64,000 nucleotides of DNA from Lachnospiraceae bacterium. GTDB lineage: Bacteria > Bacillota > Clostridia > Lachnospirales > Lachnospiraceae. A program made the position numbers and the translations under genes. The stretch lies in the NCBI GenBank assembly GCA_022510565.1, contig JAFLTE010000012.1, forward strand, positions 1 to 64,000, given 5' to 3'. Below, piece by piece: positions 18,363-26,884 of the stretch; positions within the stretch are counted from its first letter, which is position 1; every line of letters starts with the position of its first letter. The notes below the pieces were generated by a model. It was not told the DNA's origin. It made no database searches and saw only the letters and a list, made by a program, of their open reading frames with translations.

Positions 18363-18527
18363 ATGCTATTGTATTTTAGTGTGCGTTAGCACGCAGGTAA
18401 CAAGTAATCACATAGGTCAGTGTTTCGACATATTCATGTCGGCGCACACGCGGTTGCCGGTGCTTCTGACGCTGGAGTGGCAGCATGCGTAAGACATATG
18501 GAAGAAAAACCAAACGGAGGTAAAGAC
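18363..18527 (+). promoter_or_regulatory. rpsB promoter/leader region, structured
   Basis: This 165-base leader precedes rpsB. It contains a hairpin at 18420-18449 (CGACAT/ATGTCG, loop ATTC, with outer GTGT/ACAC) and a further GC-rich segment (18450-18490) able to fold. A possible promoter TTGCAA-N17-TATTGT (18344-18372) would overlap the upstream terminator. Ribosomal protein S2 represses its own mRNA in other bacteria, so an autoregulatory leader is possible; no known consensus was matched. Confidence in the exact promoter is low. Confidence 0.4.
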
Positions 18528-19301
18528 ATGAGCGTTATTTCAATGAAACAGTTACTGGAGGCAGGTGTACATTTCGGACACCAGACAAGAAGATGGAATC
18601 CTAAGATGGCTCCCTATATCTTCACGGAGAGAAACGGAATCCACATCATCGACTTACAGAAGTCCGTAGGCAAGGTAGATGAGGCTTATAAGGCGGTATT
18701 CGACGTGGCTTCTCAGGGTGGAACCATTCTGTTTGTAGGTACAAAGAAGCAGGCACAGGACGCAGTTAAGACTGAGGCGGAGCGTTGCGGTATGTACTAT
18801 GTCAATGAGAGATGGCTGGGCGGTATGCTTACCAACTTCAAGACCATTCGTTCCAGAATCGACAGACTTAAGGCAATCGAGGTAATGTCTGAGGACGGTA
18901 CTTTTGACGTACTTCCCAAGAAGGAAGTTATCAAGATTAAGAAAGAGTGGGAGAAATTAGAGAAGAACTTAGGCGGAATTAAGAACATGACAAGAATTCC
19001 CGACTGTATCTTCGTCGTAGACCCTAAGAAAGAGAGAATCTGCGTTCAGGAAGCTCATACACTGGGTATTACGCTGATTGGTATCGGTGATACGAACTGC
19101 GACCCTGAGGAATTGGATTATATTATTCCCGGCAATGACGATGCGATCAGAGCCGTTAAACTGATTGTTGCCAAGATGGCCGATGCCGTAATCGAAGCTA
19201 ATCAGGGTGCTGAGGCATATGTGGAAGAACAGGTTGAAGCAGGAGAAGCTGAAGACATAGAGGAAATCGCAGAAGAAGCTGAAGCAGTTGAGGCAGAGTA
19301 A
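18528..19301 (+). CDS. rpsB: Ribosomal protein S2
   Basis: S2 (257 aa), a small-subunit ribosomal protein. Family motifs: [18 protein letters not shown] at the N-terminus, [28 protein letters not shown] and PDCIFVVDP. The frame is open from 18420, but the ATG at 18528 is preceded by GGAGG with seven bases spacing and starts at the conserved [13 protein letters not shown]. An acidic Glu/Ala-rich tail extends the C-terminus. First gene of the translation cluster rpsB-tsf. Confidence 0.97.
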   Translation: MSVISMKQLLEAGVHFGHQTRRWNPKMAPYIFTERNGIHIIDLQKSVGKVDEAYKAVFDVASQGGTILFVGTKKQAQDAVKTEAERCGMYYVNERWLGGMLTNFKTIRSRIDRLKAIEVMSEDGTFDVLPKKEVIKIKKEWEKLEKNLGGIKNMTRIPDCIFVVDPKKERICVQEAHTLGITLIGIGDTNCDPEELDYIIPGNDDAIRAVKLIVAKMADAVIEANQGAEAYVEEQVEAGEAEDIEEIAEEAEAVEAE

Positions 19302-19311
19302 TAAATGCGAC

Positions 19312-19329
19312 ACATAACACGTGTTATGT
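19312..19329 (+). repeat. Perfect 18-bp palindrome between rpsB and tsf
   Basis: ACATAACACGTGTTATGT is a perfect palindrome located ten bases after the rpsB stop and 33 bases before tsf. It has no T tract, so it is not a classical terminator. It may act as an mRNA processing or stabilising hairpin, or as a DNA operator. Differential rpsB/tsf expression by an intergenic attenuator is known in other bacteria. Confidence 0.55.
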
Positions 19330-19362
19330 ATTAGAGAATAGAGTTATCAGGAGGAAATATCG

Positions 19363-20301
19363 ATGGCTATTACAGCAGCAATGGTAAAAGAGTTAAGAGA
19401 AATGACCGGTGCGGGCATGATGGATTGTAAGAAAGCCCTTGGCGAGACCAACGGCGATATGGATGCAGCGGTTGAGTATTTGAGAAAGAACGGACAGGCT
19501 AAGGCGGAAAAGAAGGCCGGCAGAATTGCAGCAGAAGGTCTTTGCCGCGTAGCGGTTAAGGATGATAAGACTGCAGCGGTAGTTGAAGTAAACTCCGAGA
19601 CAGATTTCGTTGCTAAGAATGAGGATTTCCAGGCATATGTAGAGGCTGTGGCTAAGCAGGCAGTTGACTCTGATGCGGCTGATTTGGATGCTTTCCTTGC
19701 AGAGAAATGGCATTTGGATTCTTCTAAGACAGTGAAGGATGCTCTGGTTGACAAGATTGCAGTAATCGGTGAGAATCTTACAATCAGAAGATTTGAGAAA
19801 GTGGTTGCGAAGGACGGCTGTGCCGTATCTTATGTTCACGGTGGCGGAAGAATCGGTGTTATCGTGGAGGCGGCTACAGATGTAGTCAACGATGCGGTGA
19901 AAGAGGCGCTGACAAATATTGCTATGCAGGTGGCAGCTCTGTATCCGAAGTATGTGTCCACCGACGAGGTATCCGAGGAGTATAAGGCACATGAGAAGGA
20001 AATTATCACGGAGCAGATTAAGAATGATCCTAAGATGGCAGGCAAGCCGGATAAGGTAATCGAGGGCGCTGTCAACGGTCGTTTGAATAAGGAATTGAAG
20101 GAAGTATGTCTGTTAGAGCAGGTATATGTTAAGGCAGAGGACGGCAAGCAGACTGTAGCCAAGTATCTTGAGCAGGTTGCGAAAGATAACGGTGCAAACC
20201 TTTCTGTTAAGAGATTTGTTCGCTTCGAGACAGGTGAGGGTCTTGAGAAGAAAGAAGAAAACTTCGCAGAAGAAGTTGCAAAGCAGATGGCCGGGAACTA
20301 A
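19363..20301 (+). CDS. tsf: Elongation factor Ts
   Basis: EF-Ts (312 aa) recycles EF-Tu from GDP to GTP form. The N-terminal UBA-like domain has the signature LREMTGAGMMDCKKALGE, followed by the core with VNSETDFVAKN (TDFV motif). A strong AGGAGGAAAT site precedes ATG 19363. Typical length and position directly after rpsB. Confidence 0.97.
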   Translation: MAITAAMVKELREMTGAGMMDCKKALGETNGDMDAAVEYLRKNGQAKAEKKAGRIAAEGLCRVAVKDDKTAAVVEVNSETDFVAKNEDFQAYVEAVAKQAVDSDAADLDAFLAEKWHLDSSKTVKDALVDKIAVIGENLTIRRFEKVVAKDGCAVSYVHGGGRIGVIVEAATDVVNDAVKEALTNIAMQVAALYPKYVSTDEVSEEYKAHEKEIITEQIKNDPKMAGKPDKVIEGAVNGRLNKELKEVCLLEQVYVKAEDGKQTVAKYLEQVAKDNGANLSVKRFVRFETGEGLEKKEENFAEEVAKQMAGN

Positions 20302-20378
20302 GGAGCAGCAGTTTCTTCACAGGATGTTCACAAAGCGGATAGGAATGCAATAGAGCCTATCAGAAGAGGAGAACGAAG

Positions 20379-20543
20379 ATGACACAGGAAGAAAAATTGG
20401 ATGCAATTTTGGAAACGGTTAAGGACATGAAGGCGCAGCTTGATAAACAGGATGAGCAGATCGAGTATGTGGTTGCCAGGTTAAATCACATGAGAGACAA
20501 AGCTCATGCCCAGAGAGAGCAGCAGACTGCATGGCCGAAATAA
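20379..20543 (+). CDS. Small helical ORF (54 aa) after tsf
   Basis: A short frame starts at ATG 20379 behind AGAGGAGAACGAAG and ends at TAA 20541. The product has heptad-like charged helices (KLDAILETVKDMKAQLDKQ, then EYVVARLNHMRDKA) and looks like a short coiled coil. The good ribosome binding site and helix pattern support a real gene; function is unknown. The stop overlaps the ATG of the next small frame (TAATG). Confidence 0.55.
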   Translation: MTQEEKLDAILETVKDMKAQLDKQDEQIEYVVARLNHMRDKAHAQREQQTAWPK

Positions 20544-20676
20544 TGCGGTTCTTTAAAGAAAAAGGATTTATAAAGGCAGGATTGGCATCATGGGTATGGT
20601 GGCAGTCCTGTTTTTGTTTGTAACTTCCTGTGGAGAAAGTCCGTTGCAATATATTCGGCAAAAAGCAATAGGATAA
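20543..20676 (+). pseudogene. Frameshifted small lipoprotein-like ORF remnant
   Basis: Two short frames follow each other. Frame one (20543-20623) begins MRFFKEKGFIKAG and then runs into a nonsensical tail. Frame two (20590-20676) encodes MGMVAVLFLFVTSCGESPL, a lipobox-like VTSC after a hydrophobic stretch. Joined by a one-base shift near 20580-20590 they would give a classic lipoprotein signal: basic start, hydrophobic core, Cys. This suggests a broken small lipoprotein gene or a sequencing error; alternatively frame two alone is a 28-aa peptide. Confidence 0.35.
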
Positions 20677-20766
20677 TTTTTCTTGCGGTTTTTTCATAAA
20701 ATTTCTTTTCGTATTTCATCAGATGTGATATAGTATAAGAGAATATGGAATAAGGAGCAGATGAAT

Positions 20767-21726
20767 ATGGCACAGACAGATGCCGGACAGGAAGACGAAC
20801 AGGCAAAACGCCGACGGATTCGCCGACGGTTGAGGCTGCTGACATTCATCGTTCCGCTTTTCACGACACTGGTTCTCATGGGTATATGTATTTTTCTGGG
20901 GATCAGGCTGCATAAAGTTAAGGAAGAATTGCTTGATGCACAGGCCGTAATAAACGCAATGCCTGTTATGGAACAGGCGGAGAGTGTGGCAGAGCGTACT
21001 GTAGATGATGCCGAGGCATCGGTATATACGGTGTCCGGAGTGGATGAATACAAAAGAATCGGAATCGACGACGGGAGTTCTTCGGAAGAGGATGCAGGTA
21101 TCCGCAAGGTGTACCTGACTTTTGATGACGGACCCAGCGGCAATACGAACCGGATTCTGGATATACTGGCTGACTATGATGTAAAAGCAACTTTCTTTGT
21201 CGTCGGGAAAGAGGAGGAAGAATATCAGGCGTTATACAAAAGAATCGTAGAGGAAGGGCATACATTGGCAATGCATTCCTACAGCCACAAGTACAGTGAG
21301 ATATATCAGTCGGTAGAGAGTTACAGTGCTGATTTGAGTAAATTACAAGAATTTTTATATGATACTACAGGTGTCTGGTGTAGGTATTGCAGGTTTCCCG
21401 GCGGCAGCAGCAATACGGTCAGTCGTGTGGACATGCATGAGTTGATTGCCTATCTGGATGATCAGGATATGACCTATTTTGATTGGAATATTTCATCCGG
21501 CGATGCTACCAATTCCTATCTCAGTGCATCTGATATTATCAGGAACTGCACCGTGAACCTCAAGGATTACGATGAGGCAATCATCCTGATGCACGATGCT
21601 TCCAATAAGAATTCTACCGTGGAGGCATTGCCGAAGTTGATTGAGACGATTCAGGCAATGGAAGATACGAAGATCGTTCCGATTACAGATGATACGGAGC
21701 GGATTCACCATATAAGCAATGACTAA
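20767..21726 (+). CDS. Membrane-anchored polysaccharide deacetylase (NodB/CE4)
   Basis: A 319-aa protein with an Arg-rich cytoplasmic start, one transmembrane helix (about 25-48), a stalk, and a NodB-homology domain (about 115-300). Metal and catalytic motifs are visible: TFDDGPS (motif 1 Asp-Asp), HSYSH (H-x3-H type motif 2), RFPGGSSN (motif 3), DWNISSGDA (motif 4) and LMHDA (motif 5). It probably deacetylates peptidoglycan or another surface glycan outside the membrane. ATG 20767 is preferred over 20761 because AGGAG at 20753-20757 is nine bases away rather than three. Confidence 0.9.
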   Translation: MAQTDAGQEDEQAKRRRIRRRLRLLTFIVPLFTTLVLMGICIFLGIRLHKVKEELLDAQAVINAMPVMEQAESVAERTVDDAEASVYTVSGVDEYKRIGIDDGSSSEEDAGIRKVYLTFDDGPSGNTNRILDILADYDVKATFFVVGKEEEEYQALYKRIVEEGHTLAMHSYSHKYSEIYQSVESYSADLSKLQEFLYDTTGVWCRYCRFPGGSSNTVSRVDMHELIAYLDDQDMTYFDWNISSGDATNSYLSASDIIRNCTVNLKDYDEAIILMHDASNKNSTVEALPKLIETIQAMEDTKIVPITDDTERIHHISND

Positions 21727-21744
21727 AGAATGGAGGATGTGAGA

Positions 21745-22692
21745 ATGGGCTTTTTTTCTGATTTGAAGGAAGACTTATCACAAGCTGTAAATGAGTTGAT
21801 GCCGGAAGAAGCGCTTGAAGAGGCGTTGGCAGGAGACGAAACGGCGCCGGATATGTCGTCCGAAGAACAACTTACCAATGAAGAACCGGTGACGGACGAG
21901 CCTTTAGAGACGTCGGATGCTGTTGACTTAAGCAGCATGCTTGAACAATTGGAAGAGCCGGATGTAGCGGACGAGCCGTTGGAGGAGGCTGTGATTTCTC
22001 CCGACGATACGTTGGCACTTACAGAAGATACATCATGGATGACAGAAGATACGGCAGCGGTTACTGAGGATGTGCAGGCAGCGGTAGAAGCGGAGCCTGA
22101 AGTGATGGCAGAGTCGACAACAGAATTACAAGAGGATAATATAATAAGCGGATTGAGTGGAGAGGAAGAGAAAGCGATGGATGAACAAGCACAGGTACAG
22201 ACACAGGCGTTAGCTAATCGTGTAGCGGTGGATGAAACCGCGGTAGTAACGGAAGGAATGACAATAACGGGCGATATTATATCTGAGGGTTCCATGGAGT
22301 TGATCGGTACAGTGAACGGCAATTTGGATATTCTCGGTAAGCTGAATATTACAGGTACTATTCAGGGTGACTCCAAGGCTGCAGAGATTTTCGCCGAGGG
22401 CGCAAAGATTACAGGTGAGGTCAACAGCCAGGGTAGTGTAAAGATTGGACAGAGCTCAGTGGTAATCGGTAACATTCAGGCTTCCAGTGCAGTGATCGCA
22501 GGTGCCGTTAAAGGTGACATTGACGTACAAGGTCCGGTTATTTTGGATACGACAGCGATTGTTATGGGTAATATCAAGTCCAAATCCGTACAGATTAACA
22601 ACGGTGCGGTCATTGAAGGTTTGTGTTCACAGTGTTATGCGGATGTAAATCCTACGTCCTTCTTTGAGGAGTTCAAGAAGAAAAAAGCGTGA
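21745..22692 (+). CDS. Bactofilin-like polymer-forming protein with acidic N-terminal region
   Basis: A 315-aa protein. The first 170 residues are acidic and low in complexity after an amphipathic start (GFFSDLKEDLSQAVNELM). The C-terminal 140 residues form a bactofilin (DUF583) beta-helix: GMTITGDIISEGSMELIGT, NLDILGKLNITGTIQGDS, ITGEVNSQGSVKIG, and end in FFEEFKKKKA. Bactofilins polymerise into membrane-associated scaffolds that can localise cell-wall enzymes; the neighbouring deacetylase is a possible client. Start at 21745 follows GGAGG by eight bases. Confidence 0.85.
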   Translation: MGFFSDLKEDLSQAVNELMPEEALEEALAGDETAPDMSSEEQLTNEEPVTDEPLETSDAVDLSSMLEQLEEPDVADEPLEEAVISPDDTLALTEDTSWMTEDTAAVTEDVQAAVEAEPEVMAESTTELQEDNIISGLSGEEEKAMDEQAQVQTQALANRVAVDETAVVTEGMTITGDIISEGSMELIGTVNGNLDILGKLNITGTIQGDSKAAEIFAEGAKITGEVNSQGSVKIGQSSVVIGNIQASSAVIAGAVKGDIDVQGPVILDTTAIVMGNIKSKSVQINNGAVIEGLCSQCYADVNPTSFFEEFKKKKA

Positions 22693-22726
22693 AGTTCTAC
22701 AAATCCAGAGCGGGAGAATATAGAAT

Positions 22727-23422
22727 ATGCGGCGTATACTGTTGAAACTAAGCGGAGAGGCATTGGCAGGCGACAAGAAGACGGGTTTTGACGAGGAGAC
22801 GGTGCGCGGTGTGGCCGTGCAGGTCAAGGAACTGGTGGACGACGGAATTCAGGTGGGTATCGTAATCGGCGGCGGCAATTTTTGGCGCGGACGTTCCAGT
22901 GAGAATATTGACAGAACGAAAGCAGACCAAATCGGTATGCTGGCGACGATTATGAATTGTATTTATGTATCTGAAATCTTTCGTTCCATCGGCATGATGA
23001 CCAGTATCCTGACACCTTTTGAATGCGGCTCATTCACTAAGCTCTTTTCCAAGGATAGAGCGAATAAGTATTTTGCCAAAAATATGGTGGTTTTTTTTGC
23101 CGGAGGCACGGGACATCCCTATTTCTCAACAGATACAGGAGTTGTTCTTCGGGCAATTGAGGTGGATGCGGACGTGATTCTGCTGGCGAAGGCTGTGGAC
23201 GGCGTCTATGACGGCGACCCGCGATGCCATCCTGATGCGAAGAAATACGATGAGGTTTCCATCGATGAGGTTATTGAGAAGAACCTACAAGTGGTGGATA
23301 TGACTGCTTCGATTCTGGCAAGGGACAATAAGATGCCGATGTGGGTATTTGGCTTGAATGAAGAGAACAGTATTGTAAATACCATGAAAGGTAAATTTAG
23401 CGGTACGAAGGTGACCGTATAA
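22727..23422 (+). CDS. pyrH: UMP kinase
   Basis: UMP kinase (231 aa, amino-acid kinase fold) phosphorylates UMP to UDP. Motifs: LLKLSGEALAG at the start, VIGGGNFWRGR, ADQIGMLATIMN, FFAGGTGHPYFSTDT and AKAVDGVYDGDP. N-terminus is slightly shorter than some homologues but complete. Pairs with frr as in most bacteria. Confidence 0.97.
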   Translation: MRRILLKLSGEALAGDKKTGFDEETVRGVAVQVKELVDDGIQVGIVIGGGNFWRGRSSENIDRTKADQIGMLATIMNCIYVSEIFRSIGMMTSILTPFECGSFTKLFSKDRANKYFAKNMVVFFAGGTGHPYFSTDTGVVLRAIEVDADVILLAKAVDGVYDGDPRCHPDAKKYDEVSIDEVIEKNLQVVDMTASILARDNKMPMWVFGLNEENSIVNTMKGKFSGTKVTV

Positions 23423-23448
23423 GCGAATGAAAGCTGGAGGAAGACAGT

Positions 23449-24000
23449 ATGGATGCAAGACTACAACCCTACGAGGAGAAAATGCAGAAGGCCTTCGATT
23501 ATCTGGTGACCGATCTGGGCGCTATCAGAGCGGGGCGCGCTAATCCTCACGTTCTTGATAAGATTAAGGTGGACTATTACGGTACGCCCACACCGATTCA
23601 GCAGGTGGGCAATATTACTGTTCCGGAGCCGAGGATGATTCAGATAGCACCTTGGGAGAAGAGTCTGATTAAGGAGATTGAGAAGGCGATTATGATGTCC
23701 GATGTCGGCATCACACCGTCCAACGACGGAACATTGATTCGCCTTGTATTCCCGGAGCTGACAGAGGAGCGTCGTAAGGAATTAGTTAAAGATGTCAAGA
23801 AGCGTGGTGAGGACAGCAAGGTAGTAATCCGCAACGCGAGACGCGACGGTAATGATGCTTTTAAGAAATTAGCGAAGACGGAAGTCTCCGAGGATGAAAT
23901 CAAAGAGTTAGAGGATAATTTACAGAAGCTGACTGATAAATTCATCAAAGACATCGATAAGTTGGTGGAAGACAAATCCAAGGAAATTCTTACTGTGTAG
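23449..24000 (+). CDS. frr: Ribosome recycling factor
   Basis: RRF (183 aa) splits post-termination ribosomes with EF-G. Family features: RAGRANPHVLDKIKVDYYG, TPIQQVGNITVPEPR, the central PSNDGTLIRLVFPELTEERR and the C-terminal helix. GGAGGAAG precedes ATG 23449, 26 bases after pyrH. Confidence 0.97.
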   Translation: MDARLQPYEEKMQKAFDYLVTDLGAIRAGRANPHVLDKIKVDYYGTPTPIQQVGNITVPEPRMIQIAPWEKSLIKEIEKAIMMSDVGITPSNDGTLIRLVFPELTEERRKELVKDVKKRGEDSKVVIRNARRDGNDAFKKLAKTEVSEDEIKELEDNLQKLTDKFIKDIDKLVEDKSKEILTV

Positions 24001-24038
24001 CAGCCTAAACGGGGCTGTGTTATAGCAACAGCGTATAG

Positions 24039-24074
24039 AGGGGATTGCAGAATGGAGATTCTGTCGTCCCTTTT
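24039..24074 (+). terminator. Hairpin with T run between frr and uppS
   Basis: CAGAAT/ATTCTG (loop GGAG) inside an outer AGGGG/TCCCT stem, followed by TTTT. It could terminate or attenuate between the translation genes and the lipid genes. The outer stem is imperfect, so partial termination is more likely than a full stop. Confidence 0.5.
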
Positions 24075-24100
24075 CCTAATGTAAAGAGCGGAGGACGGAC

Positions 24101-24820
24101 ATGGAAGAGGGGATGAAAATTCCGAATCATGTAGCTATTATTCTGGACGGAAACGGCAGATGGGCTAAGAGTAAAGGAATGCCGCGCAATTACGGTCATG
24201 TTCAGGGTGCCAAGACGGTGGAAGTTATCTGCGAGGAAGCATATCGGATGGGAATTCAGTACTTGACGGTATATGCCTTTTCTACGGAAAACTGGAACAG
24301 ACCGAGCGACGAGGTGGAGGCCCTGATGGGGCTTTTGCGCAATTATATGAAAACTTGTCTTAAGACAGCAGCTAAAAATAACATGTGTGTTCGAATTATC
24401 GGAGATAAGACAGGGCTGGATGACGATATCAGAAACCGCATGGAGCAATTGGAGCAGGCGACTAAGGATAATACGGGGCTGCATTTTCAGATTGCCATCA
24501 ACTACGGCGGCAGGGATGAGATTGTCCGTGCTGTGCGTAAACTGGCGAATGCCGTCTCGGAAGGCGGTATGAGGGTGGATGAGATTACAGAGGAAGTGCT
24601 CAGCAATACGCTGGACACCCACGGACTTCCGGAGCCGGACTTGTTAATCCGCACGTGCAACGAGCAGCGTATCTCCAATTTTCTGCTGTGGCAGCTGGCC
24701 TACACCGAGTTTTATTTTACACCGGTGGCATGGCCCGATTTCTCTAAAGAAGAATTAGAGAAAGCAATCGAGGCATATAATAAAAGAGACAGACGTTACG
24801 GTCTGGTGAAGGAGGAATAA
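24101..24820 (+). CDS. uppS: Undecaprenyl diphosphate synthase (cis-prenyltransferase)
   Basis: Makes the C55 lipid carrier for cell-wall synthesis. The 239-aa product has the substrate-binding LDGNGRWAKSKG near residue 17, HVQGAKTV, YAFSTENWNRP and the C-terminal LLIRTCNEQRISNFLLWQ with Arg and Glu residues of the active site. Start ATG 24101 follows GGAGG by six bases. First of the envelope lipid genes uppS-cdsA-dxr-rseP. Confidence 0.96.
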   Translation: MEEGMKIPNHVAIILDGNGRWAKSKGMPRNYGHVQGAKTVEVICEEAYRMGIQYLTVYAFSTENWNRPSDEVEALMGLLRNYMKTCLKTAAKNNMCVRIIGDKTGLDDDIRNRMEQLEQATKDNTGLHFQIAINYGGRDEIVRAVRKLANAVSEGGMRVDEITEEVLSNTLDTHGLPEPDLLIRTCNEQRISNFLLWQLAYTEFYFTPVAWPDFSKEELEKAIEAYNKRDRRYGLVKEE

Positions 24821-24821
24821 G

Positions 24822-25721
24822 ATGTTTTTTACAAGACTTGGAAGCGGTATCCTTCTGGTGGCGCTTGCCCTTGTATTTATTATAATCGGCGGACCGGTGC
24901 TTGCCGCCGCATTATGTCTTATTTCCTTGGCAGCCTACCGCGAACTGGGCAAGGCAGTCGGATTTATTACGGAAGATAAGACAAAACGCGGGTTGGAATT
25001 TACGGGCATGATACTGACGGTACTCTATTATGTGTGGATTTATGTATTGCTTTCAGACCCGTGGCGTTACGATCCGACATCATCCGGGCTGATGATTCCG
25101 ATGTATATGATACTTTACAGGTATCAGGCACTTGCCATCGGCATTGTTATTGCCTTTATCGTATATTTATTTACATATGTATTTCGATTTCCGACTTATC
25201 ACGGGAGAGAAGTAATGGCGGCATGCTTTTCTTTTCTGTACGCGCCTGTCATGTTGTCTACTCTCTATCTAATCAGAGAGGGCTTCGGAGCCGGGAAGTA
25301 TCTGATCTGGTTCGTTTTCCTATGTTCATGGGGAAGCGATACATGTGCCTATGCGGTGGGTGTTCTGATCGGGAAACATAAGATGACGCCGAAGTTAAGT
25401 CCGAAGAAATCTGTGGAGGGCGCTATTGGTGGTATATTAGGGACAGCGCTTTTGTCTGCTCTGTATACTTATCTGATTGGACAATATTCAGTCTCTGCGC
25501 AGTATAGCGGTTGGGGAATCAACGTGACAGCAGCAGCGGCACTCGGTGCAGTGGGTGCATTGGTGTCTATGGTGGGCGATTTGGCGGCATCCGCCATTAA
25601 GAGAGATTATGGAATCAAAGATTACGGGAAGCTGATTCCGGGACACGGTGGCATTATGGATCGGTTTGACAGCGTGATTATCGCAGCGCCGCTGATTTTT
25701 ATCGGTTTATCTTTGATATAA
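24822..25721 (+). CDS. cdsA: Phosphatidate cytidylyltransferase
   Basis: CdsA (299 aa) makes CDP-diacylglycerol from phosphatidic acid and CTP. It is a polytopic membrane protein and shows the C-terminal signature KDYGKLIPGHGGIMDRFDS, with SPKKSVEGAIGG before it. The AAGGAGGAATAAG site covers the end of uppS, so the genes are tightly coupled. Confidence 0.95.
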   Translation: MFFTRLGSGILLVALALVFIIIGGPVLAAALCLISLAAYRELGKAVGFITEDKTKRGLEFTGMILTVLYYVWIYVLLSDPWRYDPTSSGLMIPMYMILYRYQALAIGIVIAFIVYLFTYVFRFPTYHGREVMAACFSFLYAPVMLSTLYLIREGFGAGKYLIWFVFLCSWGSDTCAYAVGVLIGKHKMTPKLSPKKSVEGAIGGILGTALLSALYTYLIGQYSVSAQYSGWGINVTAAAALGAVGALVSMVGDLAASAIKRDYGIKDYGKLIPGHGGIMDRFDSVIIAAPLIFIGLSLI

Positions 25722-25731
25722 GGGGTAACAT

Positions 25732-26880
25732 ATGAGAAAGATAGCAATACTGGGTTCTACCGGTTCTATCGGAACACAGACATTAGATATCGTGAGAAAA
25801 GAATCCGACCTTCAGGTTACAGCCATGGCTGCGGGCTACAATGTGGAGCTGATGGAGCAGCAGGTCAGGGAGTTTCGTCCTGAGTTGGTGGCAATGTGGA
25901 CTGAGGAGGCCGCAAAGGATTTGCGCGGACGACTTAAGGATTTGCCTGTACGGGTAACTTATGGCATGGATGGTCTGTTGGAAGTGGCAATTCATAAGGA
26001 GGCCGAAGTATTGGTTACGGCAATTGTGGGAATGATTGGTATCAGGCCCACAATTGCAGCGATTGAGCACGGTAAGGATATTGCTCTTGCCAATAAAGAG
26101 ACTCTTGTGACGGCGGGACACATTATCATGCCCCTGGCGGCGAGAAAAGGTGTGTCGATTCTGCCTGTGGACAGTGAGCATAGTGCTATTTTCCAGTCCA
26201 TGCACGGCGAGAACCGTGCTCGCGTGGAAAAGATTCTGTTGACGGCATCGGGAGGTCCCTTCCGCGGAAAGAAGAGAGAGGAGCTTATGTCTATGACAGT
26301 GGAGGATGCATTAAATCATCCCAACTGGTCTATGGGCAAGAAAGTTACCATTGATTCCGCATCTCTTGTAAATAAGGGACTGGAAATGATGGAGGCGAAA
26401 TGGCTGTTTGACGTGGAACTGGAGCAAATACAGGTGGTAGTGCATCCGCAGAGCATCATTCACTCGGCGGTACAGTATGTGGACGGCGGTATTATGGCAC
26501 AGCTCGGGGTACCCGATATGAAGCTTCCCATCCAGTACGCACTTTTCTATCCTGACAGGCGACCTATGGATACGCAGAGAGTTGACTTGTTTAAACTCAA
26601 GCAGCTCACATTCGAGGAACCGGACACGGATACATTCAGAGGACTTGAATTGGCCTATCAGGCGGCAAGACGGGGCGGAACACTCCCTACGGTATTTAAT
26701 GCAGCCAATGAGATGGCGGTGGCACTATTTTTACAGAGAAAAATTACTTTCTTACAGATATCGGAGCTGATTGAGAGCTCTATGGAAAACCATCAGGTGA
26801 CGGATGAGCCTTCGGTGGAGAAGATCCTGGAGACGGAAACGGAAACTTATGACTATATAAAACGGAAGTTTGGAGAGTAG
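25732..26880 (+). CDS. dxr: 1-deoxy-D-xylulose 5-phosphate reductoisomerase
   Basis: Dxr (382 aa) catalyses the second step of the MEP isoprenoid pathway using NADPH. It has the N-terminal Rossmann motif LGSTGSIGTQTLDIV, ALANKETLV, the metal/substrate loop LPVDSEHSAIFQ, TASGGPFR, and NHPNWSMGKKVTIDSASL. The later pathway gene ispG is at 32619, so the islet at 28-32.5 kb lies between two MEP genes. Confidence 0.97.
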   Translation: MRKIAILGSTGSIGTQTLDIVRKESDLQVTAMAAGYNVELMEQQVREFRPELVAMWTEEAAKDLRGRLKDLPVRVTYGMDGLLEVAIHKEAEVLVTAIVGMIGIRPTIAAIEHGKDIALANKETLVTAGHIIMPLAARKGVSILPVDSEHSAIFQSMHGENRARVEKILLTASGGPFRGKKREELMSMTVEDALNHPNWSMGKKVTIDSASLVNKGLEMMEAKWLFDVELEQIQVVVHPQSIIHSAVQYVDGGIMAQLGVPDMKLPIQYALFYPDRRPMDTQRVDLFKLKQLTFEEPDTDTFRGLELAYQAARRGGTLPTVFNAANEMAVALFLQRKITFLQISELIESSMENHQVTDEPSVEKILETETETYDYIKRKFGE

Positions 26881-26884
26881 AGCA

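Noticed and set aside
18420-18527. N-terminal extension of S2 by 36 residues
   Set aside because: Conserved S2 starts at 18528 behind GGAGG; the upstream frame overlaps the structured leader.
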